Below, piece by piece: positions 1-10,784 of a stretch of DNA of 64,000 bases; positions within the stretch are counted from its first letter, which is position 1, and each line of letters opens with the position of its first letter. The position numbers and the translations under genes are program-made. Below the pieces are notes generated by a model that did not search any database, was not told where the DNA came from, and saw only the letters and a program-made list of their open reading frames with translations. Origin of the DNA: Sinonovacula constricta (taxonomy: Eukaryota; Mollusca; Bivalvia; Cardiida; Solecurtidae); NCBI GenBank assembly GCA_007844125.1, contig CM017558.1, positions 27,237,478 through 27,301,477 on the forward strand, read 5' to 3'.

Positions 1-180
1 CGATTAATATGTTCTTGTGCCTCTTGTCACAACAACTGACATCATATGTTGCCATACGAGTTCAGGTAAATATACTTCAACACCAATTGTTTGTCTAATG
101 TGTCTTATTAAGGTCAAAACATAGTATTAAATAGCTTTTGACAGCTAATGCTATTTGTTACAAATATAAAATGAATTGCA

Positions 181-271
181 CCCTAAACAGGACTTGAACC
201 CATGCATGGAGGCTAAGCAGTCAGAGGAGTTACAAATCGCTGACTCAACCACTACGCCACAGGTGACCCTA
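181..271 (-). repeat. SINE-A fragment (tRNA-like head only)
   Basis: Reading the minus strand, a degenerate tRNA head is visible: a box A-like stretch near 255-270 and a box B (seen on plus as GGACTTGAACCC) near 190. Only the head is present and no body follows. It matches the heads of the other SINE-A copies and is not a plausible functional tRNA. Confidence 0.6.
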
Positions 272-624
272 GCATGACTTGAACGGAGTTAAGAGTAGCA
301 CACACTTTAGGAACTGTCAAGTTACCAAGGAAAGTTCATGAAAAACAAGCAAAAGACTATTTTTAGAGTCACCGTAATCTTTGTTGAGAAATAGAATTCT
401 TGTAAAATTAACTACCTGAAAAAAAAAGTGGAAGTTTAAATATTCCCACCAGTCACCCACTGGAAATATTTTTGGCAACTTTAAGCTGACAAGTATGCAA
501 GACAGGTGGTTTATGTCTGTGTGGTTTTGTTGGTTGAAATTTTCTCTTTGATACAGGAAACAGGCCCAGTGTTCCAGAGATCATTGCCATGTTAACACGT
601 ATAATGTTTGTTTTGTCTTTTTGT

Positions 625-846
625 TACATTGCCCAGACACAATTATGGTTATATTGGCGATATCCAGCCATTTATAGGTGGAGGAAAACCCCAGACATAT
701 ATCGACGTAGAACTATGTGTAACACAGGTCAGCTGGAAAACCTCCCCACATGAAAGTTCTTGCTCTGACCCAGACACGAACCCACGTTGTGAGGGGCTAA
801 TGAGTTTCAAGTCAGCGACTCTAACCGTTCGGCCACAGGAGCGCCC
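625..846 (-). repeat. SINE-A, near full length
   Basis: This is an approximately 220-bp element on the minus strand. Its tRNA Leu/Ser-like head lies at 775-846, with a box B complement seen as CACGAACCC. The body carries the words shared by the family (GGTTCTACC-like, TCTTCCTCCACC-like, GACGTCGCCAATAT-like), and the CA-rich 3' tail lies at 625-640. Open frames across it on both strands are by-products of the repeat. Confidence 0.75.
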
Positions 847-944
847 CAACCATTATTATGCATAATCAGTATTTAATAACCAATATTTACTGTAAAGTTG
901 TATAGAATTTTATGAAAAGATAACAAGATGTACTAATATATGTT

Positions 945-1000
945 AAGACTAAGCAGCAAATATGGTAGACCCTGATCTAGATTTACACTATTTGTCTGTG
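945..1000. repeat. HP hairpin element, short copy
   Basis: A short copy of the dispersed palindromic element. A left arm (AGCAGCAAATATGGTAGACC) is followed almost directly by the inverted right arm (GATTTACACTATTTG), so the usual 25-base loop is nearly absent. The arms have diverged. Confidence 0.5.
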
Positions 1001-1209
1001 CCTGAATCTGACCAATTTGGGTTTAGAAGGCTACGAAAAAAGGGTTTCACAGCATCCAGAAAAGAGACAAGCAAAACACATGGTGTGTGAATCCGTGTGA
1101 GTCAGGTCACTGTGTCATTCTTGCTTCCTACCACAAACTGACAAAGTAAACAGTGTTCTAATTCAATTTCACATTAACTCCTAACCTGCTTAGCATGAAC
1201 TATTAGTCT

Positions 1210-1830
1210 TACATACGTAAATAGTGTAGATCCAAATCAGCAGGTATTAGCCTAACTTAGGTAAATAGTGAAGATCCAAATCAGCAGGAATTAGTCGAAC
1301 TTAGGTAAATAGTGTAGATCCAGATCAGCAGGAATTAGTCTAACTTAGGCAAATAGTGCAAACCAGACCAGCAGAAATTAGTCTAACTTAGGTAAAAAGT
1401 GCCGATCCAGAGCAGCAGGAATTAGTCTAACTTAGGCAAAAAGTGCCGATCCAGATCAGCAGGAATTAGTCTAACTTAGGCAAATAGTGCCAACAGACCA
1501 GCAGGAATTAGTCTAACTTAGGTAAATAGTGCCAACAGACCAGCAGGAATTAGTCTAACTTAGGTAAATAGTGCCAAACAGACCAGCAGGAATTAGTCTA
1601 ACTTAGGTAAATAGTGCCAAACAGACCAGCAGGAATTAGTCTAACTTAGGTAAATAGTGCCGTTTTAGAGCAGCAGGAATTAGTCTAACTTAGGTAAATA
1701 GTGCCGATCCAGAGCAGCAGGAATTAGTCTAACTTAGGCAAATAGAGTAGATCCAGACCAGCAAGCTCCCACAGGAAAGCTATCTGATCTCGATCTGTGC
1801 TCTTTGCATGATTTGCTGTAGGGTCTCATG
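1210..1830. repeat. HP-derived minisatellite, 44-bp unit, with terminal HP copy
   Basis: About 12-13 units of 42-44 bp, each holding GTAAATAGTG, GATCCAGA-C-AGCAGG and TTAGTCTAACTTAG. This is the left arm plus left flank of the dispersed HP element. The last unit (1735-1830) runs into a loop (AGCTCCCACAGG) and a degenerate right arm (ATCTGATCTCGATCTGTGC), so an almost complete hairpin sits at the right edge. Units differ mainly in the GCCGATCCAGAG versus GCCAACAGACC segment. Confidence 0.85.
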
Positions 1831-2164
1831 AAATAGAGTATGTCTAGTTGCCTTTTCAAATAAATAAGACTTTGTAAAGGTTGTTTTAGCAGTAAAAGGT
1901 TTAGGGAATGTCTGCTTATAAAAAGACGGAAGCCCAGATTAGGTCGGCAATCCTTGGTTGGGTACCTCGGTGAACTGGCTATGTGTTAAATCTTACGCTG
2001 CCTTGTACACACTGTTCCGACTTAGCAAGATAGTAAAGCTTCAGATGGGCCAGTTTCTGTTGAACATCATATCGAAGAGTCCCAGTTCAAACCCCTGACC
2101 GTTCATGAGATGTTAGCCTTTGGGCAATACTTATTCTGGCATATTGCTCTTGGTATTTACTAAT

Positions 2165-2400
2165 TAAGTTTAAACCTATTTATTTATAGTCAATTAAGTA
2201 ATCATTACTTTCAATGTTTATTAATTCCTCTCAACTTCCCAATAACTTTGTAGAACAGTTCTCAGTTACTGAGTACCTGGAGCAATGTGCAGTAAATAGT
2301 CTTGCTGGAGGACTTACATCACATGGTCAGCTTCAGTTTTAGAATCTGAGACAATTTGATATGGAGTCCAACGTCTTAACCACCAGACCACAGATTCCAA
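2165..2400 (-). repeat. SINE-D-like dispersed repeat, copy 1
   Basis: Shares an ordered series of words with 25143-25378: TTATTTATAGTCAA, CTCTCAACT, GAGCAATGT, AGTAAATAGTCT, and a tRNA-like end near 2370-2400. The head (minus strand TGGTCTGGTGGTTAAGAC) resembles a box A. The two copies have diverged. With only two copies this is a tentative SINE call. Confidence 0.45.
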
Positions 2401-2509
2401 AGGGCGTAGATATTTACTACCTACTTGGGTAGTGGTTCTACTCAGGACGTGGGCGGTCAAAACTTTACTAAATTGCACTTTTAGGTGTTGATGCTACTTG
2501 GAACTCTTA

Positions 2510-2790
2510 CAGCTCAAGATATGGACACTATGATGATATCATATATAGCTTGGACAAGGGAAAAACTCTTAATATCTCCCACAGCTCAAAATATGGACAC
2601 TATGGTGATAATGTCATATATAGCTTAGGCAAGGGAGGAACTATAAATATCTCTCACAGCTCAACAAATGGACACTATGGTGATAATGTCATAAATAGCT
2701 TGGGCAAGGGAAAAACTATTAATATCTCTCACATCTCAACAAATGGACACTATGATGATAATTTTATATATAGCTTGGACATGGGAATAA
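2510..2790. repeat. 75-bp tandem repeat, about 3.7 copies
   Basis: The unit contains ATGGACACTATGGTGATAA and CACAGCTCA. Because 75 is a multiple of three, one plus-strand frame stays open across the array (2550-2813). That open frame has repeat composition and no recognisable domain, so it is not called as a gene. Confidence 0.8.
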
Positions 2791-3179
2791 TTATCAAGGA
2801 AATTATCTTTTGAATCAATATATTACAAGACTGGTCATGTGGAAGAGAATGTGGACAATGATCAATTAACTGATTAATGCTGGCATACTGACCGAGCCAC
2901 AAGATAGCAGAGGCCATGTAAAGATGGTCGGTCATTAGAGTGTTAGTAGAATAGAAGATAATGACCAGTCCCTATGTGGACGAAGGTCAGCAATGGTCAA
3001 TGTTACTAAATACCCATGGCAGGCTACTGGGACCTGCTGCAAATGGCTTCTTGTCAATACTGATTAGTGTAGGTCTTGGTTTGGTCAAGGGATATATGTC
3101 ATACATTAAAAGAAAGAACCAAACTATCTGTATCAATCATTTGTTAATATATATTTGCTGTTTGAAATATATGCTTATG

Positions 3180-3365
3180 TTTATTAGGGTTATCGTCCAA
3201 CTAACAGTATTTAAGTCATCTGAAGACGGTATCCACTTTAAGCAGATGTAGTGAAGATAGTGCTGCCTTCACTGTGTATAGCATGCCTTGAACACCTGGC
3301 ATGATACCACACCCAGCCACATTATCCTAACACCAGGCCATCCAGTCGTGGACTACCCTTGATAA
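3180..3365 (-). repeat. SINE-C, 5'-truncated
   Basis: Minus-strand SINE-C body. The plus strand shows the diagnostic order: GGGTTATCGTCC, CAACAGTATTT, GATAGTGCTGCCTTCACTG, TATAGCATGCC, ACACCTGGCATGATACCACA, CACATTATCCT. It ends near CTACCCTTGAT, so the tRNA head is missing. Confidence 0.75.
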
Positions 3366-4130
3366 ATATATGCCTTTTTGATGTAAGGCATATTTCAATG
3401 ACATACGACATAATAAGGTTATAAACACAATCATGTTTTAAACATATAATAGCCTGAACTCTTAAGGACTATAACTGTTGTTTTTTTTACTTTACTTTTG
3501 AATCAAAACAGCAACAGCATAATTATATAACAACAACAGCAAATAACCAGAAGTTTAGTAGTGTATATAATTATTGTTTTACTTATTTTTTAAAAATATT
3601 TTAGCATCTAAAGGGATCAAATATACCAGAGTTGATCGTCCATGTTGCATTTATACATCGACCCAAAAATTTCTATAAAACAACACAATTCTATGATACA
3701 AGCCTTTCAAACAATGAGAACCCTCAAGACAACTCTTAACCCTAATTTAAAAGGAAAGCTATCATTATTAAGATTGGTTTTAACCATATAGACATTTTAC
3801 TGCCATTTATGTAGACACATTACAAGATCCTGCCTTATGCAACATATTTCACCTTCTAATTGTACAAAATGATCCAATTCCTGTCATAATTTTCTGGCAG
3901 GTTTCCATAGCAACAAACTGTTAAGACGCATAAACCTGGCCGAAGTGTGACATTAATGTCAGCCAGTTCCTGAATTGAATCAGGGATGGCAAACATGTTG
4001 CAAAACATAGCATCTAGAACTTGTGGAAGAATGGGTGATAAAGGATCTTGTTTTCCGATCGTGTTCTGTGATTATCACACCCTGAACAGCCATGGCGACA
4101 TGGTAACATAACACTGTCATAGATCAAGGA
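3366..4130. other. No gene seen
   Basis: An AT-rich stretch in which I see no open frame with coding character, no RNA gene and no tandem array. Confidence 0.4.
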
Positions 4131-4135
4131 ATTTA

Positions 4136-4320
4136 CTGGCCATTGTAGAGTGTCAGCTCCAGGTCGGTAAGCTAGGTTTCGAGCCAAATCTGGACTGCAA
4201 CATGACCAAATTCACTAATAAAATGGTGAAAGTACATGCATAGTTCTATAACTTGTCTGCCATGTGTCAGAATAATGTGACCTACTATGGAATCATTTCC
4301 CTTTCACAACATGCTACTCA
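4136..4320 (+). repeat. SINE-C, old divergent copy
   Basis: A degenerate plus-strand copy. A head-like region (AGAGTGTCAGCTCCAGGTC, then GGTTTCGAGCC) precedes GACTGCAACATGACCAAA and the core GTGTCAGAATAATGTGACC. Divergence is high and the tail is lost. Confidence 0.5.
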
Positions 4321-4564
4321 CAGCAACAGCCGCATTATATCTTCTTCAAGGTAACACAATCTCTGGATAACCGAAACATGCCAACGCATCGGCATTTGAA
4401 AAATCGTGACCTAATTAAGTAAAAGAATTATGGGACCAGTTGTTGTATTCATTAAAGCTTGAACAATTATTACACTGTGGTTTGAAGCATTATGATTCAA
4501 CTCTACCAAGAGCAGATACTCTACCTACTCTCCTACCAAGAAAGGTCCATTTTTCTTTGACCTT

Positions 4565-4832
4565 TCCATCGGAGCGTTGGCTTTCGGATGGGAAGGTCAC
4601 GGGTTCAAACCCCAGCCGGGTAAAACCAAAGACTTCAAAGTTGGTATTAGTGGCTTCCCTTCTAACACTCAGGGCTAAGGGACAGCATTAAGCCTGACTC
4701 GTCGGTGTCAGTATAATGGACCGACCGGGTTCAGTCCCTGGGCACCTCATAAAAGCCCCTGTGCTATAATGATAAAAATGTCGCTGCACAGTATCAGCAA
4801 AAATGCTGGCAAATGCCAAATCCCATCCCTTT
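4565..4832 (+). repeat. SINE-B, near full length
   Basis: A tRNA-like head with box B GGTTCAAACCCC at about 4603 is followed by the family body: AAGACTTCAAAGTTGGTA, TAGTGGCTTCCC, GTCGGTGTCAGTATAATGG, CACCTCATAAAAG and ATGCTGGCAAATGCC. Six copies of this family occur in the window. The box A region is replaced or degenerate here. Confidence 0.75.
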
Positions 4833-4849
4833 CCAACCTTAACCATACA

Positions 4850-5513
4850 TGTGAACTCTCCCACTTTTAGAGGGAGACTCCCACTTTTTAAGGTTTTTTT
4901 TTAGAGTGGCCTCAGAAAAAGTTCACTTCTTAAAGGTGGTATCCGACAGTTTGGACCAAAAATATTTTCATTAAATATTATAATAAACAATTGTTAACAG
5001 ATCTTACAAAATGCTGTTTACGGATGTCCTACACCTGCCTGACAAGTAAACCATAATGCCACAATCGTCATTTCAAAAATGTATTTCCTACCTGAGCCCC
5101 GATGCACAGTTAGCTTATTTTTAAACTAAGAAAACCACATGACCCCTTAAGTTTTAGCTCATCCACGTCATCCTCTGTGATGTCGATGTCTATTTTTAGC
5201 AGGAAATTCCTAATTGTTTTTATTTATAGACTTAAAAAGAATGAACATGTAAGTGTTCATTAACGAGTTTTACTGCCCCAAAATTGAGATACTGGTGAAA
5301 ATCATCAAATCTTAGACTGAAGAGTGATTTTTTTTCTGCAGAAATAATGTGGGGGATTTTCACTTGCCAAGTGGGAGATTGTTGATTTTCATATGAAGAA
5401 AGAAGGAAGTTATCTCTTTCCAAGTAGGGAGTTTTCTGAAAACCGCGCACTTTCAAATGATTTGGAACCTTAAAAGAGGTAGTCTTCCTCCAAAAGCAGG
5501 AGAGTTCACATGT
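4850..5513. repeat. MITE-G, interrupted by MITE-T
   Basis: The outer element starts with CATGTGAACTCTCCCAC at about 4850 and ends with the inverted form GAGAGTTCACATG at about 5513. The same ends bound a shorter copy at 59602-59791. A MITE-T copy (4929-5350) sits inside and separates left (4850-4928) and right (5351-5513) parts. Inner open frames are artefacts. Confidence 0.6.
4929..5350 (+). repeat. MITE-T copy 1, 3'-truncated
   Basis: Starts at TTAA followed by the family terminus AGGTGGTATCCGACAGTTTG. The internal order of words is as in other copies: ATGCTGTTTA, GTCCTACACCTG, CACAGTTAGC, AAACTAAGAAAACCACATGA, AACGAGTTTTACTG. It stops at the TTCTGCAGAAAT segment, about 90 bp short of the expected inverted terminus. 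Confidence 0.75.
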
Positions 5514-6090
5514 ACGAGTATGGGTTATTAACAAATATAGCAGGCTACGAGTTAAGATGCTATTTAGTACACTATCAGATACTGAAGCTGTTCTATATTC
5601 AGACCATGTTTAACCCTGAGCTTTTTCTTGAATACTGGAAATGTGTATGACCCTAGAATGAGCTACATGGTCAAAACCATTTTTCCAACACCCACATGAA
5701 TTCTTTGGGGACTTCATTTGTATTTCTTTAAAACTGTTGCCATGGGAACCACTTGTGTGACACAAAACAGGCAATAACCTATTAAACTGAGAGATGCTGC
5801 GGTGGCAGGAGGTGTTCTACCGCCTGATGACAGTTTTGTATGGGGAAAACTGAGGAAGTCTGCCAGGAGGCAGAGGCTGTCATGAAATGGCAAACAATGA
5901 AATAACAATTTAATACAGTGGATAAGCCACAAAAATAAGTTAAGAGTCAATTATATCTGTTTATTAGGTAACAATATATGGGCACTTCAAAATTTATTGT
6001 CAAATGATTGGACAAAGAAAAATTACAAACAAAGTTATTAATTATTAAGTTGTTCACCATTTTCTGCACATGAAACAAGTGCTGTTACAA
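5514..6090. other. No gene assigned
   Basis: A 78-residue minus-strand frame (5714-5950) contains a proline/serine/alanine-rich stretch after a pyrimidine-rich AG (rc of 5855-5865). In principle it could be an exon of the candidate gene whose exons lie at 8603-10747. In the phase required by that gene's third exon it stays open for 25 codons and then stops. Too weak to call. Confidence 0.25.
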
Positions 6091-6092
6091 AT

Positions 6093-7332
6093 GCTGTTAC
6101 AAGAGTTATGTAAGTACTGTGTTTTATTTTTGTAAGTGAAAATATGTTCTACAAGAGTTATGTAAGTACTGTGTTTTATTTTTGTAAGTGAAAATATGTC
6201 CTACTAGAGTTATGTAAGTACTGTGTTTTATTTTTGTAAGTGAAAATATGTCCTACGTGAGTTATGTAAGTACTGTGTTTTATTTTTGTAAGTGAAAATA
6301 TGTCCTACAAGAGTTATGTGAGTACTGTGTTTTATTTTTGTAAGTGAAAATATGTCCTACAAGAGTTATGTAAGTACTGTGTTTTATTTTTGTAAGTGAA
6401 AATATGTCCTACGTGAGTTATGTAAGTACTGTGTTTTATTTTTGTAAGTGAAAATATGTCCTACAAGAGTTATGTAAGTACTGTGTTTTATTTTTGTAAG
6501 TGAAAATATGTCCTACAAGAGTTATGTTAGTACTGTGTTTTATTTTTGTAAGTGAAAATATGTCCTACAAGAGTTATGTTAGTACTGTGTTTTATTTTTG
6601 TAAGTGAAAATATGTCCTACAAGAATTATGTAAGTACTGTTTTGTTTTTTGTAAGTGAAAATATGTCCTACAAGAGTTATGTAAGTACTGTTTTGTTTTT
6701 TGTAAGTGAAAATATGTCCTACAAGAGTTATGTAAGTACTGTGTTTTATTTTTGTAAGTGAAAATATGTCCTACAAGAGTTATGTTAGTACTGTGTTTTA
6801 TTTTTGTAAGTAAAAATATGTCCTACAAGAGTTATGTAAGTACTGTGTTTTATTTTTGTAAGTGAAAATATGTCCTACAAGAGTTATGTAAGTACTGTGT
6901 TTTATTTTTGTAAGTGAAAATATGTCCTACAAGAGTTATGTTAGTACTGTGTTTTATTTTTGTAAGTGAAAATATGTCCTACAAGAGTTATGTTAGTACT
7001 GTGTTTTATTTTTGTAAGTGAAAATATGTCCTACAAGAGTTATGTTAGTACTGTGTTTTATTTTTGTAAGTGAAAATATGTCCTACAAGAGTTATGTAAG
7101 TACTGTTTTGTTTTTTGTAAGTGAAAATATGTCCTACAAGAGTTATGTTAGTACTGTGTTTTATTTTTGTAAGTGAAAATATGTCCTACAAGAATTATGT
7201 AAGTACTGTTTTGTTTTTTTAAGTGAAAATATGTCCTACAAGAGTTATGTAAGTACTGTTTTGTTTTTTGTAAGTGAAAATATGTCCTACAAGAGTTATG
7301 TAAGTACTGTTTTATTTTTGTAAGTGAAAATA
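6093..7332. repeat. 52-bp AT-rich minisatellite, about 24 copies
   Basis: Regular unit containing GAGTTATGTAAGTACTGT, TTTTATTTTTGTAAGTGAA and AATATGTCCTACAA. Units fall into variants: GTAAG versus GTTAG after TTAT, a GTGTTTTATTTTTG block versus GTTTTGTTTTTTG, and CGTGAG versus CAAGAG. These variants are interspersed and sometimes clustered, which points to unequal exchange or conversion. Frames open over the array encode only its repeat. Confidence 0.95.
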
Positions 7333-7509
7333 TTTCAAGGCACACAACTTGTTGGAAGGAACAAAGAAATTGGGTACTTAACCAAATTGGTCTCAACAGC
7401 CTGTAAATTAGTTTTATTCATATTGTAGAAGATTTCACACTTTTTCCCTTTTAACATGTCATCAGGACTGCTGAATTAAAAGCTTACTGACTTATGTGAA
7501 AAAACAGCG

Positions 7510-8095
7510 AGGCCTGCCCACACCAAAACCGCAAGCTTAAATAAGCTTGCGGCAAGTTTGCGACAAGTTTGCGACAAGATTGCGGTAAGATTGCAACCAA
7601 GCGTGTTGCAATCTTATTTAAGCTTGCGGTAAGATTGCGATAAGAAAGTCGCAATCTTAAAATTAAGCTTGCAAGGTTGCGATAGGAACCATTACGATCT
7701 TGATTGCTCGCTTGACTGCTCGCTTGCAAGCTTGCGCAATCATGCCAAGCGAGCGGTTTGGCTCGCTTAGAAGCAAGCGAGCGGTTTGGCTCGCTTAAAA
7801 GCTCGCTTGCACGCTTGGCAAGCTTGCAAGGTTGCGATAGGAACCATTACGATCTTAATTGCTCGCTTGCAAGCTTGCGCAATCATGCCAAGCGAGCGAT
7901 TTGGCTCGCTTAGAAGCTCGCTTGCACGCTTGCAAGGTTGCGATAGGAACCTTTACGAGCTTGATTGCTCGCTTGCAAGCTTGCGCAATCATGCCAAGTG
8001 AGCGGTTTGACTCGCTTGCTCACTTATCCCATGCGGGCGGTTTGGCACGCTTGCAAGCTTGTGCTATCATCCCAAGCTTGTGGGTTGTTTTTTTC
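7510..8095. repeat. GC-rich palindromic cluster 1
   Basis: A locally GC-rich island made of nested palindromic words GCAAGCTTGC, GCTCGC/GCGAGC and GCTTGC/GCAAGC. Longer imperfect repeats start with GCAAGGTTGCGATAGGAACC at about 7671, 7825 and 7932, so spacing is irregular (154 and 107 bp). The left edge is CCCACACCAAAACCGC. The edge and several internal words recur inverted at 12235-12535. Open frames here are artefacts of composition. Confidence 0.8.
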
Positions 8096-8600
8096 TTTGC
8101 TTGATCAAATCCGTTGAGTGGCTAAGGTTGTGGCTAGATTGACATAAATAAAATCACTAGATAACATTTGTGGTTTTCACTTAAAAATCCGATGCAACAA
8201 AAAATTTACAGGGAAAACACACAACAGAAAGTTACTAAATATATTCCACTTTAATTAAAGACAATGACAAAAAACACAAAGAAGAAGTGGTCATTTATTA
8301 AAGGAAACAACTAAAAGATGCTTATCAATTAATTTATATTCTTAACCCATAGCTCGCTAAGCACTTATTATTAATGAGAAAGCATGACAAGCCATTTTCG
8401 GGGGTCTAGCGAATAGGATTTTAAATGATTAAATCAAACTTAAGTATCAATTTATTTATCATTAAGAATAAAATACATACAATGCACTCAAGAAATAGTA
8501 CCACAGGTATTGTGTTCAAAAACAGTTCATAGTCAGTTCTTGTTGATTTCTCAGATGACAACTCTAGTTCAGCTTGAGGGAATCTTGCATCCTTCCTCTT
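8096..8600. other. No gene seen
   Basis: AT-rich sequence between the GC-rich cluster and candidate exon 3. It contains an AATAAA on each strand (plus near 8147, minus near 8298) but no context to call a 3' end. Confidence 0.3.
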
Positions 8601-8602
8601 AC

Positions 8603-10747
8603 CTGCACAGCAAATGTATTTTTTCTCCAATTACGTCTGAAAAAGAAAAAAAATCCAACATTCTGCATTATTTAATTTTTTTTTTCCTTACCTAATTTTT
8701 TATTTAGCAATGAAAGATTTATTTAGTATGTAAGGGTCTTGTGTTATTTGTACCACACAGGCACCTAATGATTTTTCAGTCAAATTTAGATGCAGAGTAA
8801 GTGTTCACAGATTGAAAGAAATAGATTGGAAATTTTACAAAAAACAAGGAAACAAACAAAAAACCTTATTAGATGCTGACACAAACTTTAACAGCTTTGG
8901 TCATGATGCAAACTTGCCTATTCTTTAAAACAGCAATTTGAAAACAGCAACAAATAACAGGAGCTATAGGCAAAAGCACCCCTATATTTTATATGTTTAA
9001 AGCCTGAGCTGAGAAATGCTGAACTAACTAAAAAGTAAAGCTTAACAAAATACTATCTTGGTTATTTTATAAGCATTAAAATGCACAAAGGGGTAAAAGT
9101 AAAACACCAGACCTGGTAGTGCAATCCGTAGAGTGCCGGCTCCTGGTACTAGAGGCATTGGGTTCAGTCTGGGCTGCAACATACCAAAGTCATGTTAAAT
9201 GGTAGTGTTATTGCTCCCTTGCTAATACTCAAGCAAATATACAGCTAGTTCTATGACTAGTCAGTCAGGTGTCAGGATGATGTGACTGGGTGTATCATGC
9301 CAGGTGTTCATGGCATGCTAAAATCAGTAAAAACAGCTTTATATTGGCTTCAATTGAACACTGTCTTCAAATAAATTGTTGGTGGTTTGATTGTTTATTA
9401 GGTTTATTGAGCCACCAACAGTAGTACTGGTATTTCAGTTATCTGGAGACGGTGTTCACTTGAAGCAGATATAGTGCTGCCTTCACTGTGTATAGCATGC
9501 CATGAACAAATAACATGATACCACATCCAGTCATATTATCCTGACACCAGGCCAACCATAAACACACAGATAAATAAAAAGCCAGTAAATTTAAAATGTA
9601 TGGTTATTACAGCAAGATTATTTTTTTATTAATGTAAGTGAATACAGAGAACAAAGGAAATTGAAATTTAAAATATACCAACTAATTTTAATATTATAAT
9701 AATTGCAATCAAAACAGGGGCGCCCATGGCTGAGCGGTTAGAATCGCTGACTTGAAGCTCCTCAGCCCCTCACCGCGTGGGTTCGAGTCCTAGTCGGGGT
9801 GAGAACTTCCATGTAGGGAGGTTTTCCTCCACCAATAATTAGCTGGACGTCGCCAATATGGTCATGTAACAAAAAATCAAACAAAACCAAAACAACATAA
9901 TTTATGATTTCCCAAAAATTACATCTTCATGTACCAACAGCTGTGCCATACAATTAATAATAAACATGGTAGTGCTAAAAGGTAGCAAATGCATTAATAC
10001 AAGAACTGGTACAAATGGTCAAAATGTTACATAGTTATCTAAGTATACATAGTTATCTAAGTACCTTTTGTCTGTCATCCATGCGTTGCTCTTCACTGGC
10101 CTCCTTATTGACATCCGTCTGCATCTCTGATTCTTTTTTTGTTCACTTGCATCTGGCTGTTTCAAACTATTACAGAAAATAAAATACTTTACATGAGTGG
10201 CAATTCCATACATCATGTACAAGTGTACAAGTTATCTTGGATATCTCTATTACCGGTGACCTAAATTTATTTTTTTAACACAACAATGTAATCAACAACA
10301 AAAAATATTGTGTAGCCACTTGAAACCGTTTTATGTGCCTTTATTTCTATAGTATGGAATGTATCCATGTGTAATGTCCGGTAACTGGATATTACCGTTA
10401 ATAGGGTCACTCTAAAATAAACAATATTACAAAAATGTCTTACGTTTGAACTTGTCAGAACCGTATCAACTCTAACTGAAGCATAAATTAAATATACAGT
10501 AGAAAACACATGTTTATGGAAAAGTCAACGGTTTCAGAAAACGTTTGTGATAAGAAAAAACTAAAGTGAACTGTCGGAACTGAAAAAGATCGTGAAAACA
10601 TTTGACACGTTAATTTTGCATTCTAAACCGTTAATGTACTAAACTTACTACGTTCAGAAAACCTGATTTAAAATGTGGTGCTTCTTACAATTGTTTAATT
10701 AGATCAATGTCTCACCTCTGCTTAGTAGTCCAGTGAAGGAAAGTCAT
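8603..10747 (-). CDS. candidate three-exon gene 5' part, product unrecognised
   Basis: I propose three minus-strand exons. Exon 1 (10747 to 10716) opens with ATG, encodes MTFLHWTTKQ and ends at AG/GTGAGA. Exon 2 (10166 to 10065) follows a TTTTCTGTAATAG acceptor and is open only in the frame that exon 1 supplies (LKQPDASEQKKNQRCRR...). It ends AAAAG/GTACTT. Exon 3 (8636 to 8603, 34 nt) follows the strong acceptor TTTTTTTTCTTTTTCAG and ends CTGTGCAG/GTAAGA; its joined frame ends RNWRKNTFAVQ. Phases agree at both junctions (2/2, then 0). The joined 56 residues are lysine/arginine-rich and match no family I know. A housekeeping-type promoter lies just upstream. Intron 2 holds three SINEs. I found no convincing next exon, so the gene is partial, or these are non-coding exons that happen to stay open. 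Confidence 0.4.
9108..9375 (+). repeat. SINE-C, inverted partner of the next copy
   Basis: Head ACCTGGTAGTGCAATCCGTAG (box A-like), box B TTGGGTTCAGTC, then ACATACCAAAGTC, TAGTGTTATTGCTCCC, GTGTCAGGATGATGTGACTG and ATCATGCCAGGTGTTCATGG. It lies head to tail against a minus-strand copy at 9391-9556, making an inverted pair inside intron 2 of the candidate gene. Confidence 0.75.
9391..9556 (-). repeat. SINE-C, 5'-truncated
   Basis: Minus-strand 3' half: GTTTATTAGGTTTATTGAGCC, ATTTCAGTTATCTGGAGAC, GATATAGTGCTGCCTTCACT and GACACCAGGCCAACC on the plus strand. It lacks the tRNA head. Confidence 0.75.
9718..9897 (+). repeat. SINE-A, clearest tRNA head
   Basis: Box A ATGGCTGAGCGGTTAG at about 9726 and box B GGGTTCGAGTCCTAG at about 9780 are well preserved and Leu/Ser-like. 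The body is shortened (internal part lost after GGGAGGTTTTCC) and the tail is AACAAAAAATCAAACAAAAC. The head continues directly into the SINE body, so it is not an autonomous tRNA gene. Confidence 0.8.
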
Positions 10748-10784
10748 TTTTTCATCTTTTTCATCACATTTTTTGCATTTCGTT

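Noticed and set aside
5714..5950. Next exon of the candidate gene (PPATAA-rich stretch)
   Set aside because: The rich stretch is in a phase incompatible with exon 3, and the compatible phase stops after 25 codons; not enough support.
9718..9800. Possible tRNA gene with good box A and box B
   Set aside because: The head runs into a SINE-A body repeated about fifteen times in the window, and the acceptor stem does not close convincingly.
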